Assembly (NCBI GenBank): GCA_900708905.1
Contig: CAADRB010000060.1
Span: 532,184-596,183 of the forward strand
Direction of reading: 5' to 3'
Length of the DNA stretch: 64,000 bases
Origin: Hymenolepis diminuta
Taxonomy: Eukaryota; Platyhelminthes; Cestoda; Cyclophyllidea; Hymenolepididae
The notes beneath the pieces are model-generated. The model was given only the letters and a program-made list of their open reading frames with translations. It was not told the origin of the DNA and ran no database searches. Below, in pieces: positions 26,097-39,270 of this stretch. Numbering within the stretch: position 1 is the first letter of the stretch; every line of letters begins with the position of its first letter. Both the position numbers and the translations under genes were made by a program.

Positions 26097-29000
26097 CTGC
26101 TAACTAACTAAAAATAACATTAAAGACTAACTAATCATAAAATTATATTTACTCAACAGATAGAAGACCAAAATTTTATTCATAGAGTTAAATAATTCCC
26201 TACGTTTGTATCACTAATATTTAAATTATATCATGCTTACAATTATTATGAGTTAACGCGCACGAACTTAACCGCCGGGTAAAGGTCCGACAATTGCAGT
26301 GCATATTAACAATGAGAATAAATATAATACGTCAGAATTAGTTCGATTATTTGTTTTAAATTCGATGGGGCCATCTTCAATCTTAGTAATATTTTAAGTA
26401 ACTCCTAATGGTGAGAGAGCGATTTCCAGGACTCATTTGATACATAAATCTTTATTGAAAAAACACATATTTGCACGTTTTAGAATATACAGAATAAACC
26501 ATTAAAGTATAGTAGATGGGCTTCTTCAATAGTTCAGTTCGGTTTTATCAATTTTCTATCTTACACTTTAATAAAATATAACCCATAAAAATTTGTTCTT
26601 ATGAGAATTAATAACACAAAACATGAAATTCATAATCATATACTGTAAAAACACGGAAGAATTAATCAAGATAATTTCGGTACTTGTTTAATAACAAAAT
26701 TTCGAATACCCCCCGTTTTTAGTCCGACACAATGTTTATACCCATAATCTTGAAATCCAGTTTTATATGAATAATCACATTCCTGCTTTACCGTCAGAAC
26801 TCTCTGTTCATTTAATTTTATTGCTACAATAACATAATTAATTGCAAGGGTTTATACCAAAGGCGATATAAATAACGTTACATTGGCATCAAAATTATGC
26901 AGCATCTTAATTATATTTTTGGAAAACATAAACTTGACTACTTTTAGAGTCCATTAATTCACCACCAATTCGGAGTGAGAATCAGATTTAAATTATATCT
27001 AAAATCTAAAATTAAAATTTGGAAAAAAACTTAGTTGAGAAGTTGTGATAGCATGGGCTGATTTCTTAAGACCTAATCATTTTTTTCCCACATCGCGATG
27101 TGGATTCTTTTTAGGTTGAACCATAAATTGTGGAGTTTCGTCCGATTGCTTTTATTAATTTTAATTTAATTTTACACTTCTTCCGACAACCGTCGTTAAT
27201 AATGCTACTATTATTTCAATAATTCTCAATATTCTGCCAGTATTATGAATATATCAAAAATCACCAGTAGATATGTAAATGAAGGCTAAAGTTTTATAAT
27301 GCGTTTACTCTACCTCAAATATAAAAGTTAAATGGGATATTTCTAAATGACAAACGAGGTAATAAAAAGTGAAGAAAGCACAATTGGGTGATGTAGAAAA
27401 GGTAGTTGAATTGTTTCCAGTGGAGAGTGTAACCAAATTATCGGAAAGAGGAATTAGAGGAAAAGAGCAATATCTTATTAATAAATTAATCAAATGTTTA
27501 ATACTTAGATATCGGATATTTCACACATATCCACAGACATATGTCTCAAAAATCGCAAATATCTGCATGCATCTTATTTGTAAATTCACTTTATTTTTTT
27601 ATTTCATCCCTTCATTTATCAAGTTTAATTTAGATTAATATTTGTTAGATCGGTACTCTTTTTGTACACAAAAGAGTATGCACGAAAAAGCAAAATATAT
27701 GTAATTTAAAAACTTACTAAAAATCCGAAATTTGAGTGCTCTATAGCCCATTAATTGAATTAAAACCAGAATTCTAATCCTTTTTGAAATTTTATCTCGA
27801 AATCCTCCAAAATCACAATAAATGGCTGAATTAGTCAGCGTTATGATGGGAGACATTTACCGGGAATATTAGTAGAGGTGAAATCGTATGATTATTTTAA
27901 ATTAAATTTAAATAAAAACTGGGAAATGAAAAATATATAAAGTAACCAATTAGACAGTATTAGATATAAGTCGCTTCTTTGGTTAATACTTGGAATTGAT
28001 ACTATCTGGATATTAAATACATTGTCAGAACTTGCCATTATTGTATTGAGCTATATAAAAAGAGTCATATTTCAAAATTAGCAAACATACTTACGAAGAA
28101 TTTATATTGCACGTGACTTGAATTGGCAAAAATGTACGTCATTGAGGGATGTACTTTCGTCAAACTCTGTTTTAGACAGCTATACACTTGGCATTTTCAT
28201 TTATTATTCTTTGATTTTCAACTGCGCTAACGGAGCGATAAATAGTAAACGTGATATGATATTGTACTATATTTGTTAAACAAGTATTACATATTGTTTC
28301 AAAAATATAAATTGTTTCCACATTTCTATGTTTACGAAATGGAATACGCCGCCCTTACCTGTGGGCTTTTAGTAACCAAAAAGTAAACTGTTTTCTATTT
28401 AAAAGTTTACCTAAAATGTATCAAAACAAACAAAATTTTTAAACAAAGAGTATGAAAATGCTTTAAGTGTGGGCAAATAGCCAAGGAATTTAAACAATGA
28501 GCCTCTTAAAAGCCATATAACTTCGAAATGTGCCTGTTATGTAATTATTTCCGCATTTTGGCAATAAGAACGGGTGATATTAAAGACTGTCAAATGATTA
28601 TGGCTTAGATAGAATAAATTTGCAAAATCGAATTTTTTCTTATTTTTTAGCAGGAATCTTTTTATTATAAAATGGTTTTAAAATATCTTCGAAGTATTAT
28701 TTTTGTCATTTTCGAAATTCGCACTTCGATTGGCTCACAACTCGTGCTTCTAGGTCGGTAGTAAAATGTGCTGAAAATTTGTTTTATTTGAAATTATGGT
28801 TGCCTGATCGACCATTTTGGACTATTATAATTGCTTCTGATAATGTGACCTTTTAAAATTTTATTGCTTGTCATGCAAACATTTTCCTTTCATTTGCTTT
28901 GATTGTGATTTTACGATTTCAATTTAATATACAAGATCTGGCATTACTATGCATATCATATTTGTAAACAATTTTTTAGGACTAGGGAGTTAAATACTTT

Positions 29001-29238
29001 GTGCTCTATCGAACGTGCATTGTTAGGCCTGTTTGGTTTAATTATATCGGTTTGGCTATTTAAATAAATACATGTATGGGTTTATATAATGCTTGTTTAT
29101 ATTCAGATGTATTTCCATTTGATTAGCGTGGTTGTGGTTTTATCTTTTTAATTTCCATTTAATTTTTTTACTCTTAATCTTTTTAACTTTGTTTCTCCTT
29201 GACCTCATTTGCTCTTTAATTTTTAAAAATTTACAAGC
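26097..29238. other. Head-to-head spacer between tektin and EEP genes
   Basis: About 3.1 kb of very AT-rich DNA lies between the two divergent start codons, so it should carry both promoters and 5' UTRs. No TATA/Inr pair could be singled out. ORFs at 27305-27856 on both strands are short and unsupported. Confidence 0.5.
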
Positions 29239-32200
29239 ATGGCACGTGCTTCTCGTGGTTCAAAATCTTCTAAGACTCCCAAAACCCCAGCAAAAGGTAA
29301 AACCGATCTCTCTGCAGAAGAACATCCAGTTGAATCAAGAAGGAGGTCTCTTCGATCGGGTGCAAAGGCGCCATCTCCAACTTCCTCAAAAACACCAGAT
29401 CCAGCACCCGCACCTAAGTCTCCAGTTGCAACTCGTTCATCCGGAAGGCGTCTTTCACTTTCCAATAAACATCAGGAAGATCAGAAAGCCGCCAGTCCTC
29501 AGGTAGAAAAAGGTGTAAAACGACGTCGAACTGCGGCTAGTACTTCACTTAGTCCTGAACTGTCCCCAAAAGCCACTAGTTCAACCTCAGCATCTGTTCG
29601 AAAAAGACGAGGTGTTCAAATGGAATCTCCTACTATCTTGACATCTCCTCCTCCAATTCCTGCTACTAAAAGGGCCAAAGTTGCCTCTCCAGTTCCAGCA
29701 GGTTGGTTCCTTTTCTATGCAAATCTGCTGTTCAGAGTTATATAAACGATATTTCTAAACTTCTCTTCCTCTCTAAATTTAGCCGTATCTTCTCTGGTAC
29801 ATTCAAATACACCGAAAACTAGATCAACTGCTGGGATGAGACGCCGACATCGGCAGAAATCCCCTTCAGAATCTGAAGCCAATCAAAGCGAACAGGAAGA
29901 GGATAAAAAGAGTACACCTTCTCAAAGCAGTAAGGGCTCAAGTCAACAGAGACGTGGGGTCAAGAGGAGTCGAAAAGCCTCCATAAAAAGCCCCTCCCCA
30001 GTTGTAGAGGCGAAGAAACCAGTTGTATTATCAAAAAGCAAGTCAATACCCTCAGGGAGTCAATCATCAAAGGCCAAAAAGGAAGAAATGGTGATGGAGG
30101 TTAATCTGGATTCGGAAAATGGAGGTAAGGAGGATAAGAAGGGGAAATCGCCAGTCAAAAACGAATTTGTAAAGTTAAAGAAACGTGAACCGATTAAGCC
30201 TTCTTTGACCAAAAAGGAACTTGAAGCATTGCAACGCAAGCTACTCTTTTCGCGCCTCGATCATGACGATCTTTCTGACCTGATAAGCATCTCTGATCGT
30301 AAGTATCCTTATTCAAGCTTCTAGGAAATGGCCTTTATTGCAATCACACTTCGTTTCATGATAATAATTGTTCAAATTTCAGAAATTTTGTTTTCCATGC
30401 TGTTTTCTTTTGAGGAGGTGAAGGAGGTGTCTGTGTACTTTTGATACGCTCTTGCAAGTTTGGACTTGATTTCTCTCTCCAGCTTTATTTTTTCACCCCA
30501 ACCTCCTTCCCCTCCTCCCCTTATATGATCATGTCCTTAATTCAGGCTTATTCATTTTTTGAAAATCGCGCTTATTGGATTTGTCCACTAAAACAAGTAC
30601 TCTCTTGTTTGTTTTAGTGTTATCTAAATGGCCAGAAGCGGAATTGCGTAATCCAGTGACAGATTCGTCTGTATTACAGGTAATTCCAGCTTCTCATCGA
30701 CTTTGGATTTCTGGGGAAACAAATCCATTGATTGTGAATGGAGATAGTCATGATGGTCAGGTTGCCTTGGCTACGAAGCAATCTACAGAATTGGAAGCGC
30801 CGAGAGCGAAACGAGCTCGACGAAATACTTCACCGGAAAGTAATGGGGGAAGTGAATGTGGGGAATTACAGAAATGCAAAGTTTCGGATGTGGAGGTGAT
30901 TTCCGAAATTGAACAGCATCCAAGACTGTTGGACACCTTCTGTGTTGCATCCTTCACAATTTCTCCCTCAAAGGGTGAGTTCTTGGTTCCGCATTTATAA
31001 CGTTTATCTACCTGAATTCTACACCATCTTTTTTATATTTATCCTCGTGTCGTCTGCTTAGAACTTGCTCAATTTCTGTCCATTAACAGTTCAAATATAT
31101 TTTGAATTAAACTGAATCATTTGCTGTTAGATGTCAGTAGCTCACTAATCGAGTGCAATGGGGGTCATTTTCATCTACAGAAAATCACTGAAGTATGGTC
31201 TATCAACAATATCTGAAGGAGAGTTTATTGAGTCTTGAATTTTCCGTCCATAGAGATCTAACATGAAGTTGGTCTAAAAGATGTTCTGATGAGTATAGTT
31301 CTATTGAGAAACTCGCATCCTGCCATCTCTCGATTGGCCATTATTATCTAATGTGATTAATCCTTGGATGTGCGCTGATAAGTTTCGAATCTGTGGAGTC
31401 GTCTGACTTAGCAGACATGCCCATTGACTGCTACGTCAACAGCACATCGACGGTGTGTCGTTGATGTGTGCCTATCTTGCTAAATGTAATTAGCTCAAAT
31501 TCTAACGCCTCACATTCATTCTATAAATTGGTGTCCCTTATTTGTGAATGAGGGTACCCAGAAGCATGGTTTAACCTTTCTTAGCTAAATAATTGAGTAC
31601 AAGGACAGTGTGTTTTGGGGTTTCCAGTTTACAGTGTGATTGATAAGTAACTTCTTTGAAAGATCTCCGGACATTCAGATTATCGACACACTTTGAAGTT
31701 CGGAAAACATTTTCCGAGTAAAAAGATTTTGACGGTTCATTGTAGAGACAGACTCAGGAACTGCCACGTAAAACTTGGCTATCGGTTCTTTAATAGAACT
31801 CCGAGTAATCTAAGAAAATGTAGACGAAGCTGCTTATGTACCAACCCCATTGTGCATGTTTTGATGCTCTTCCAATGGAAGTACGTACACTTATAGGATG
31901 GGGTGGCTTCCCCCGTCCTATCTTCATGGTTGAAGAGCAGTGAATTAGTATAAATTACTATTAACAGCTAGACAGACGAAGGCGTCTTAGCTCGAGGTAA
32001 GTGGTCTAAGACATTTCTTTCTCTAGTGGTTACCCATTAACCCTCTTTGAATCATATTGTGAGTATTCTAAATCTCATCTTTTCGGGGCATATTTTATTT
32101 TGCTTATACCTTGATTCAGAATCTTTAAGAGTTTTCCCACGTTGTCTAATAGACAATAAACCGACACATTAAAATTTGCATCGATGACCCTTTGCTCACG

Positions 32201-35200
32201 TGTAGCTATCTTGCTGGACGTCATCAGCTCAAACCCATTCTATAAATTAATCTTCTTCATTGGTAAATAGGAGTATGCAGAAGCATAATTTAATGAACTT
32301 TTAATGCATATTGAAAGGCATACGTGGTGAAAGAGTTTTAGAGTCACCAATATCTGGGGCACGGTATGAAGTTCGGAAAGATGCTGTGGATCATCGGTCG
32401 ATTGAAAACCCCTCATTAACCTAAGGCTGCGGTTCTATAATAGGCCTCAATTGATTTGGGAAACTGATTTACATTTGTTTTTGAATATAGGGAGTCACTT
32501 CTCAATCACTCAGTATATATCTAATAGTTTTAATGCTATCTATTCTATTTTATGCCATGATCATAAAATAATACAGATGATGGTGAGACTGGGTTAGATA
32601 AAAATGTGCCAAAGGGTCGAGATTTAGTATGTAATCATTTGGCATTTTCTGTCATTCCTCTGACTTGTCCCTATTTCTAGTTTAAGCGAACGCATTTATA
32701 TAATTGGGAAATTTTATAATATACGAGATTATTTTATGTTGTTAAATGGCAGGAGTTTGAATCCCTTCAGTAAAATATTCACCAACTGAAAACTAACTCA
32801 AAGCCAGTCATCAAATCTATCATTAATGAAAAGCTTGGTTAACTTGGGTTAGGATTTAATGTTGAATGCTGCTGAATAAGGTGGAGGTGGATGTTGTTTT
32901 ACATGGAGTAAGGTGAGCATTCATATGCATTTTGTAATTACTTTCATCAACAACTCTTTATAATGGTCGAAGAATTCTTACTTCTGGAGTCTCACGAGTT
33001 TACAGGAGATCCGCCTTTACTGCAGAGGATCTTCGATTAGTCAAACTTAAGAATCTCTCACATCGATGTAAGCCGTCTATAACATTTTCCTTCTCGAGCA
33101 TGAACTGTATATTGTGCGTTACAAATCTCGCTGTGATTATTTTCACGTTTTCCGGTAGACGACTTCATTTTTGCTATTCACCTCAATACAAAGTTCCCAC
33201 TTCACCCTTTAACAATCAATACCATTTCGAATCTGTTTTGTTATTTGCACCTCTTTAATTTCAAACCTGATGACCTGAAAAGGGCGAATGTACTTAATAG
33301 GAATTTTTTGTCGAACTTTCTGCCGTCTTCAATTGATATCATTTAAAAAGGGGATTTACAGATTAACCGAATGGAATACAATCTATGTATTTGTTCTTCA
33401 CAAAGATATCGTTATATCTTTTTACAGATTTAATCTTTTCAAAGATCAATGAAGCATTTTATCAACGCCAGAATTCACCCCTAACATATTTTTTTCTTAT
33501 GTTCTTATTTATAGGTGACGTGGATGAAGACTTGGAGAGCGAGTTCAGTCAGCTTCTGGGAGAGATCACGGCCATTATTCCAGACATCTTTTGTATCAAA
33601 CAGATGCCGGGCTCTTCTGCGGTCACATATTTGAAGTCCGAAATCGACAGGTTGGCTTTATTTGCTTTTATTCTTTACATTCCACACACTTTACATTCAC
33701 TGTATATGATTTCATATTAAAATAAGCAAAGTTGTGTATGCTAAACTTCATTCCGCTTTATGCCTGAGGAAAAATCGGTGTCTCAGAAGATATTAATTTA
33801 AGCGCTTAGGTTTCTTAAGCTTGACTAACATTGCTGTTGAATATACTTCCCAAATTAATGTTATAGAGAGCCTGAATAGGTCCACACTCTATCCAACGAG
33901 CTCTGTGTATGCATTACCATTTTATTTAAATATTTGTTTTCGCATGTTACCCTAGTCAAAATAACATTCTAATAAGTAGTCTTTGTTAATTATTAGTATG
34001 ATATTTCGATTTTCCGACTTAAGCAATAGAACACAGTACTCACCATGGTAAATGATTGTATAGAGCATTAATAAAACTATTGCTGTCTTAGAGTCCTTTC
34101 GTTGAAAAAATAAAGATAATCACGATGGGCAATGTTTGAGTATTCTTTAAGATAAGTTTCTGTTCAAAATAATGATCGGTTATTGTTTGAATCAAAAGTA
34201 CGAGGTAAAGAAAGATTCTTTGCTGAAAATATCACATTTACTCTTGGGATGGAATATTGGTGAATTTCCGTGCTAATACAGCCAAAGTGGTTTGGAATTC
34301 AGTCTTGAGGTCTGTGAGTTTGATATTTCACTAGATTTCACTGATTTTCATCAGTAGGGGTTCCATCTGTTTGTATTTTTTTCAATTGTACGTTTTAAAA
34401 ATCAGTCTTTGTATCTTCTATTTCACACTTTTGTACCCTTTAGACATATTCTTTATCTACTTCCGTTTTTGCACATTTTCGCCCCTTTTTTGAGCGCACG
34501 GTTTGGTCTCTTTTATAGTTCCTCATTCTTCAATGTCATTTTTTTACAAATGAAATCGAGGGTTCCATGTCATACTCCCCTTATTAAGTCAAATGATGGT
34601 CTATTCAAGTTAATCTGTGAGAATAATGGAAAGGTCGTTGATTTACCGTTGAAATATGTATCGCATTTTTAACTTTCGGGTTTATTGAACTGCGGTAGGC
34701 AAATAGTTTTACTATTAATATCGCTCAGCATGCATTTCTTATTATCTGAGATATTTTCTAAGAAGCAAAATAAATTGACTGTTTAATATAGACAGATAAA
34801 GAGTTAATTTACGGGATCGGCTATTTCCTTTGAATTTCTCATTAACTTGATGATGTCGGCTAAAATTTATTGTGCTCAATTTTCGGAGTACCCTCATCAA
34901 GGTCGAGTGTAGGTTTTCGCACAAAATTTTTTCTCCATATATTCTCTCATTTAATCGATGACCTTTGACCTTTTAGTCATGGCTATCAATGCTCCGGGTG
35001 CAGCAGCACGGATGGAGCAGTGCAGTCTTTCATCTTCTTCAACCGTGATGTCTTCACTGAAGTTTCCACTCATCGACGTTCAGTCCAGTCCATGGCTCGT
35101 AATGTAAATCTCTACTTAACTGTATAAGTAGTATACACGTACTTTATTCAAACCCGTGCCTATTTTCACATAAATCAGTCAAACTAGGCTAGATAATAAT

Positions 35201-38200
35201 TAGATCTACCACTTTAGTATAATGATCCATTACTACTATTCTGCTTAAAATAGAAAAGTAGTATATTTATTAATTGGGTCAGAATCTCAAACCGATGCAG
35301 ATTGAATGAAGTGATACTTAGCTTTTAAGTTAAAAATTTATTCCCTAAACAGGTGTACTTCCTGTTTGTTTTATATTTTGTGAACATTAATTCTAAGTTT
35401 ATATGATAATTAAGGCCTTTTTACGCATTGGATACCATCCAAATATTAATGTAATCCAGTAAATGGCGAAAGAGGGGGAGGGGGGGGGGTCGACTAGGAA
35501 CATACACTGAAGCTAGCATGTCGAGTCTTACTTGATTTGAATTTAAGAAGTGTTGATTTGAGGTATAATTCAATTCATAGTGTACAATTGGTTCACAGTT
35601 CAGTTTTGGTTATTTTATTTCTGATTCTGAGTGAGTTAATACACTATATTTAAACATTGTTTTCATGCCACTTTCATTCATTTGTACTTTCATGCAGCCA
35701 TTAGCAGGTATTTTAGGCCGGGAGGAGTGATTTTAACACTACATGGTTCACTCAAGATGAATTCGGAATAATCAGTTGCATTTCATATTAAGATATGAAT
35801 TAGAAAGGGAGGTGTGTTGCTTTAAAGTTGGAGGAGAGTGAAATTTGAAGATTTTGGCTTGGTAAGAGAGGTTTCTTTTGATCTTCAGCAGAGATGGATA
35901 GTGTTAAGGCCTTCTGGGATAGAAGCTTAGCTCTGGTAGCTCTTGAATGGGAGATTGCTAAACAAAGGCTCAGCATTTATTTACTATTATGTTACCACAT
36001 ATTTCGCATGTCGGTTCTAATTCGTTTGACAGCAGAAGCAAGCGTACATCTTGAGCTGCACATGCTTAAGAGACTGGTGGTGGCGCCACTCTTATCTTCA
36101 TTGCTATAGAGCTGTTTTTTGTATAAGCTAGAATTTGCAACTAGTAAAAATTAGATTAACTTTGAGTTTTGAATATGCCAATTCCACCTCCACAACATAG
36201 TAGCGGTTACTTGTTGCTAGTTATTTTTTTTCATATTTGCCATATCTAAGTTAGAACTGTAATGAAGCAGTAGAAAGCCCGTCTGTTTGATCACACTAAT
36301 CGATCAAAATTTGTCTTAAATGATCAAATTATGTAACGGTTAAATATTCGTTAATGTGTTTGGTTTCTGAGCTTCTGTTCTTATTTGACGGTTAATGGTA
36401 AGTACCAGTGATAAGGGTGTATTGTTCCTCATTTTCGAACATTTTTATGCCGTTTAAATGCTCAATAAATGGTAACATTATACATTCTGAACCATTTCAA
36501 TAAGTGGATTCTATTGCTACTAGTAATGAGCAGGTTAATCGAAATTCTGACTCAAAACTGGTTTTATCACAAACCTTAGTTACTGACATCATTTCAGTAA
36601 CACTCTGTTTTCGTTTACAGTTAGTGGAACAGAGTGCTTATCCTCAACTATGGCGTGATACGTTACTTAAATCACTTGCACCAATCACAGGATCCGGTGA
36701 TATCAGTAACCCATCACAGCTATTGGTTTCGGTATTACGTCATATCTCTACTGGATCCCTTTTACTCTTTGGCTGTCTCGCAGATCGTCTTCAAAATGAA
36801 AATGGAGGTATCTTCCACACGTCGGTACTACAAGATAAAAGTACAATCACAAATATCACCATTCCATATGTCGAGGGTGGTTCTGCCAGCAGTTGTACCC
36901 CAACGATTACAGTCTCCATCGCTGGATGTCATTCCCCTAAAAGTGTCAGCCCCGCTGATGCTTTAGGTTGCGAATGGTGTCCACGTACTCTAGGTTCAAG
37001 ACCCGATTTGGCTGCCATAGACGCCACAGGCTGTATGTGGGCTTTGAAGGACGTGTGGGATGAAGTTCAGGAATCCGTCCAATCACTCGTGAATGGTGGA
37101 TTCAATGGACATTCATCCATACCCACTATGAGATGGGTGCTCTGTGCGAATTTGGAGGCTTCGCCTACTTCACCAGTGTATCAAATCCTGAGAGATGGCT
37201 ATCCTTCAGATGAGAGTATCACACGGTTAAGAGCCATGCGCAATGTTCATCTTAAAGATAATGACTTCTTTGACGCTACGGTAAGTATTCTCGTTGATTT
37301 AAACTTTGTATTGCCAATTTAACAATAGAATCAGTTGCATTTTTTTCGATGATACAATTTGGACAATTAATTGATATAGAACGGCGTGCGGTTTTAATAT
37401 TGCACTCATGAAAATTAAGGACTTCTCTATAGCTGCAGTCGTAATCGGTCTTACTCTGACCTTAGGCCCTTTGAGTTGAGATGTCTGAGGGTATTTAATT
37501 CAGTTGAGATTACTTTTTCAGGTCGTTTAATAATAATTAACGCTATATTCGGTTTCAACAACTGTAGCTTGCATTGATGGGTACTTTTGAAATTTCATAT
37601 CTCACATGTCAATTATAATTTGTACCATAGATGAAGAAAGCGTTCACTCACAGCTGCACAAATTTATAAGGTTAGAGAGTTGATTTATGATCCCTGTTTT
37701 TTGTTAGAAAAATGACGATTCACATGCCTAGGTGAATATTAGAGGAAGTTCTTTGTAGATGGTTTAAATAATCGAGAGAATAATAGTAAGTTTGACCTTT
37801 TTGGCATTGAGTTTATTAGGCTTCTAATTAGAGTTTAGAATACCAAGTGTTTGGATTATCATGTTTTCCTACCAAGTCGGAGGTCCACTGAGTACAATGC
37901 AGTGTATTTTCGTTTTCCAAGATGAGTGCTGAAAATTCTTTCTGTCAATGGTCAATTGTTAAATGTATAGGCCGGTAATAATTTTCTCTATAATTGTTTC
38001 TAATTAGTTATGTCAAGTTATTTTTAATATTTGATTGTCACGTAGAAATTGCTTTCCATCTTATTTGCTCTTACATGTGCTGTAAAAACGATGGACAAAT
38101 GGGGCCTATGGGAGAAAGTTTGTGGCCGATTTCTTAATCCCTTCAAACTGATCTTTACAATTCTATTCTTTTCACATCTATTGGGCTTGTAGAATTTGCC

Positions 38201-39270
38201 GTTAGTGGAAAAATAATGGTTAATATATCTACCTATAAATCATAATTTGGGGTATCTTTATTTTGCAACGGAATCTATTTGCCAATTTTCTAATACTGCT
38301 CGATTTGAAAATTGAACGAGTAGTGTCCTGTTCACACTTCCCTTGTCATCCTAAAGGACCCATAATAAAGTTTGTTAAATTAACTCTTCATTCGAGTTTT
38401 AAATTATCAAAATAATGGACTTATCAGCATGTTGGAATTTAATTTGCTGTATTTGTACGCTATGATTAGGTTTTGCATTTAAAACTCCGCGTGGATAATA
38501 ATAATTGATTGTCAGTTTGCTTTGTGCATTTTCCTTCAATAGGTTTTTCAAATTCTTTGAAGGCGTCCAGGAAATGTCAGATTCTTTTTTTTCCATTACC
38601 ATATCATCTATCATAAAACATGTTTTTAAACATAGGGATTATTTTATTGACCCTTTTCAATCAGAAGTGCTACATATTTTCAACGCGTTCGATGTTTTGT
38701 GAGAATGTTTTGATCTCCATTAATAACATTTAACTGATTAGGTAATTGTCTTGAGATAGTGCACTCCTGCCTTCCTACTTAGTTCTGCTGGGTCTAAGGG
38801 AATTGCTAATTATTACATCAGAGACAGTTTAGATTCATACCAATAAGAATGTAAGGCTAATTCACCTAACTTTGTGTTTATAGACGCTTTTGGATCGACT
38901 ATGGCATGCTTTCCAACACACCTGTACAGACGTTTGTAGTTGCTACCAATCAGTCATGGGTATTGAGCCACCTTTCACTAGATACACCACGGCGACACCC
39001 TCCCTAGGTGGTTCTAACAAAACAACAACAACCACAACTTGTGTAGAGCCTCAAAAGTGCTTGGACTACATATTCTGCTCCGGATCCAGCCTTCACCCCC
39101 GTCAGGTTCTTATCCCACCCTGTCGGGCCACCCTTGGATCGATCGACCCCTCTAAATCCTCCTCAGCTCAAGGTCGTGAAGTTGTTTTTTCGCTGGCCTC
39201 AAAAATTGGAATTGTTGAAATAAACCCTGAGTCCTCCTTATTTGTGAAACCGATATCGGTGTCGTCGTAG
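29239..39270 (+). CDS. EEP-fold (CCR4/Angel/PDE12-like) protein with basic N-terminal tail, probably catalytically inactive (7 exons)
   Basis: Exons 29239-29701, 29783-30298, 30618-30974, 33515-33650, 34977-35103, 36621-37280 and 38884-39270 all have GT-AG introns and join in frame to 881 aa. Residues 1 to about 330 are rich in Ser, Pro, Lys and Arg with SP/TP and KRRR/RRR clusters, suggesting a nuclear, phosphorylatable tail. About 430-880 follow the EEP deadenylase/2'-phosphodiesterase order: FCVASFT (434-440), PDIFCIKQM (468-476), SHGYQCSG, SLLLFGCLADRL, WVLCANLEASPTSPVY (705-720) and CLDYIFCSG (812-820). Known enzymes have YN, QE, a THL-type His, GDFNS and SDH here; this protein has FT, KQ, Ala, ANLEAS and no SDH. 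It may therefore bind RNA or protein without cutting. Orthology within the EEP group is not resolved. The intron between exons 3 and 4 (2.5 kb) holds a duplicated segment. Confidence 0.72.
31465..31715 (+). repeat. Intronic direct repeat, unit 1
   Basis: Shares with 32199-32390 the ordered blocks CTATCTTGCT, CATTCTATAAATT, CAGAAGCAT and TGAAGTTCGGAAA. Lies in intron 3 of the EEP gene. Confidence 0.5.
31893..31921 (+). other. Short intronic stem-loop
   Basis: ATAGGATGGGG and CCCCCGTCCTAT flank a six-base loop and can pair almost perfectly (with a G-T pair). No function can be inferred. Confidence 0.35.
32199..32390 (+). repeat. Intronic direct repeat, unit 2
   Basis: Shorter, diverged copy of 31465-31715 in the same intron, with the same block order. 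It may be a tandem duplication or two insertions of one element. Confidence 0.5.
35473..35489 (+). repeat. G-rich tract (GGGGG-A-G10)
   Basis: A near-homopolymeric G run in intron 5 of the EEP gene, unusual in this AT-rich window. Five- and ten-base G runs could in principle form a G-quadruplex with nearby G runs. Confidence 0.7.

Noticed and set aside
29223..29465. Antisense ORF of 80 aa opposite EEP exon 1
   Set aside because: It mirrors the low-complexity coding of the sense exon and has no independent support.
36634..36966. 110-aa ORF in another frame of EEP exon 6
   Set aside because: The in-phase frame of exon 6 continues the EEP motif order; this is its shadow.
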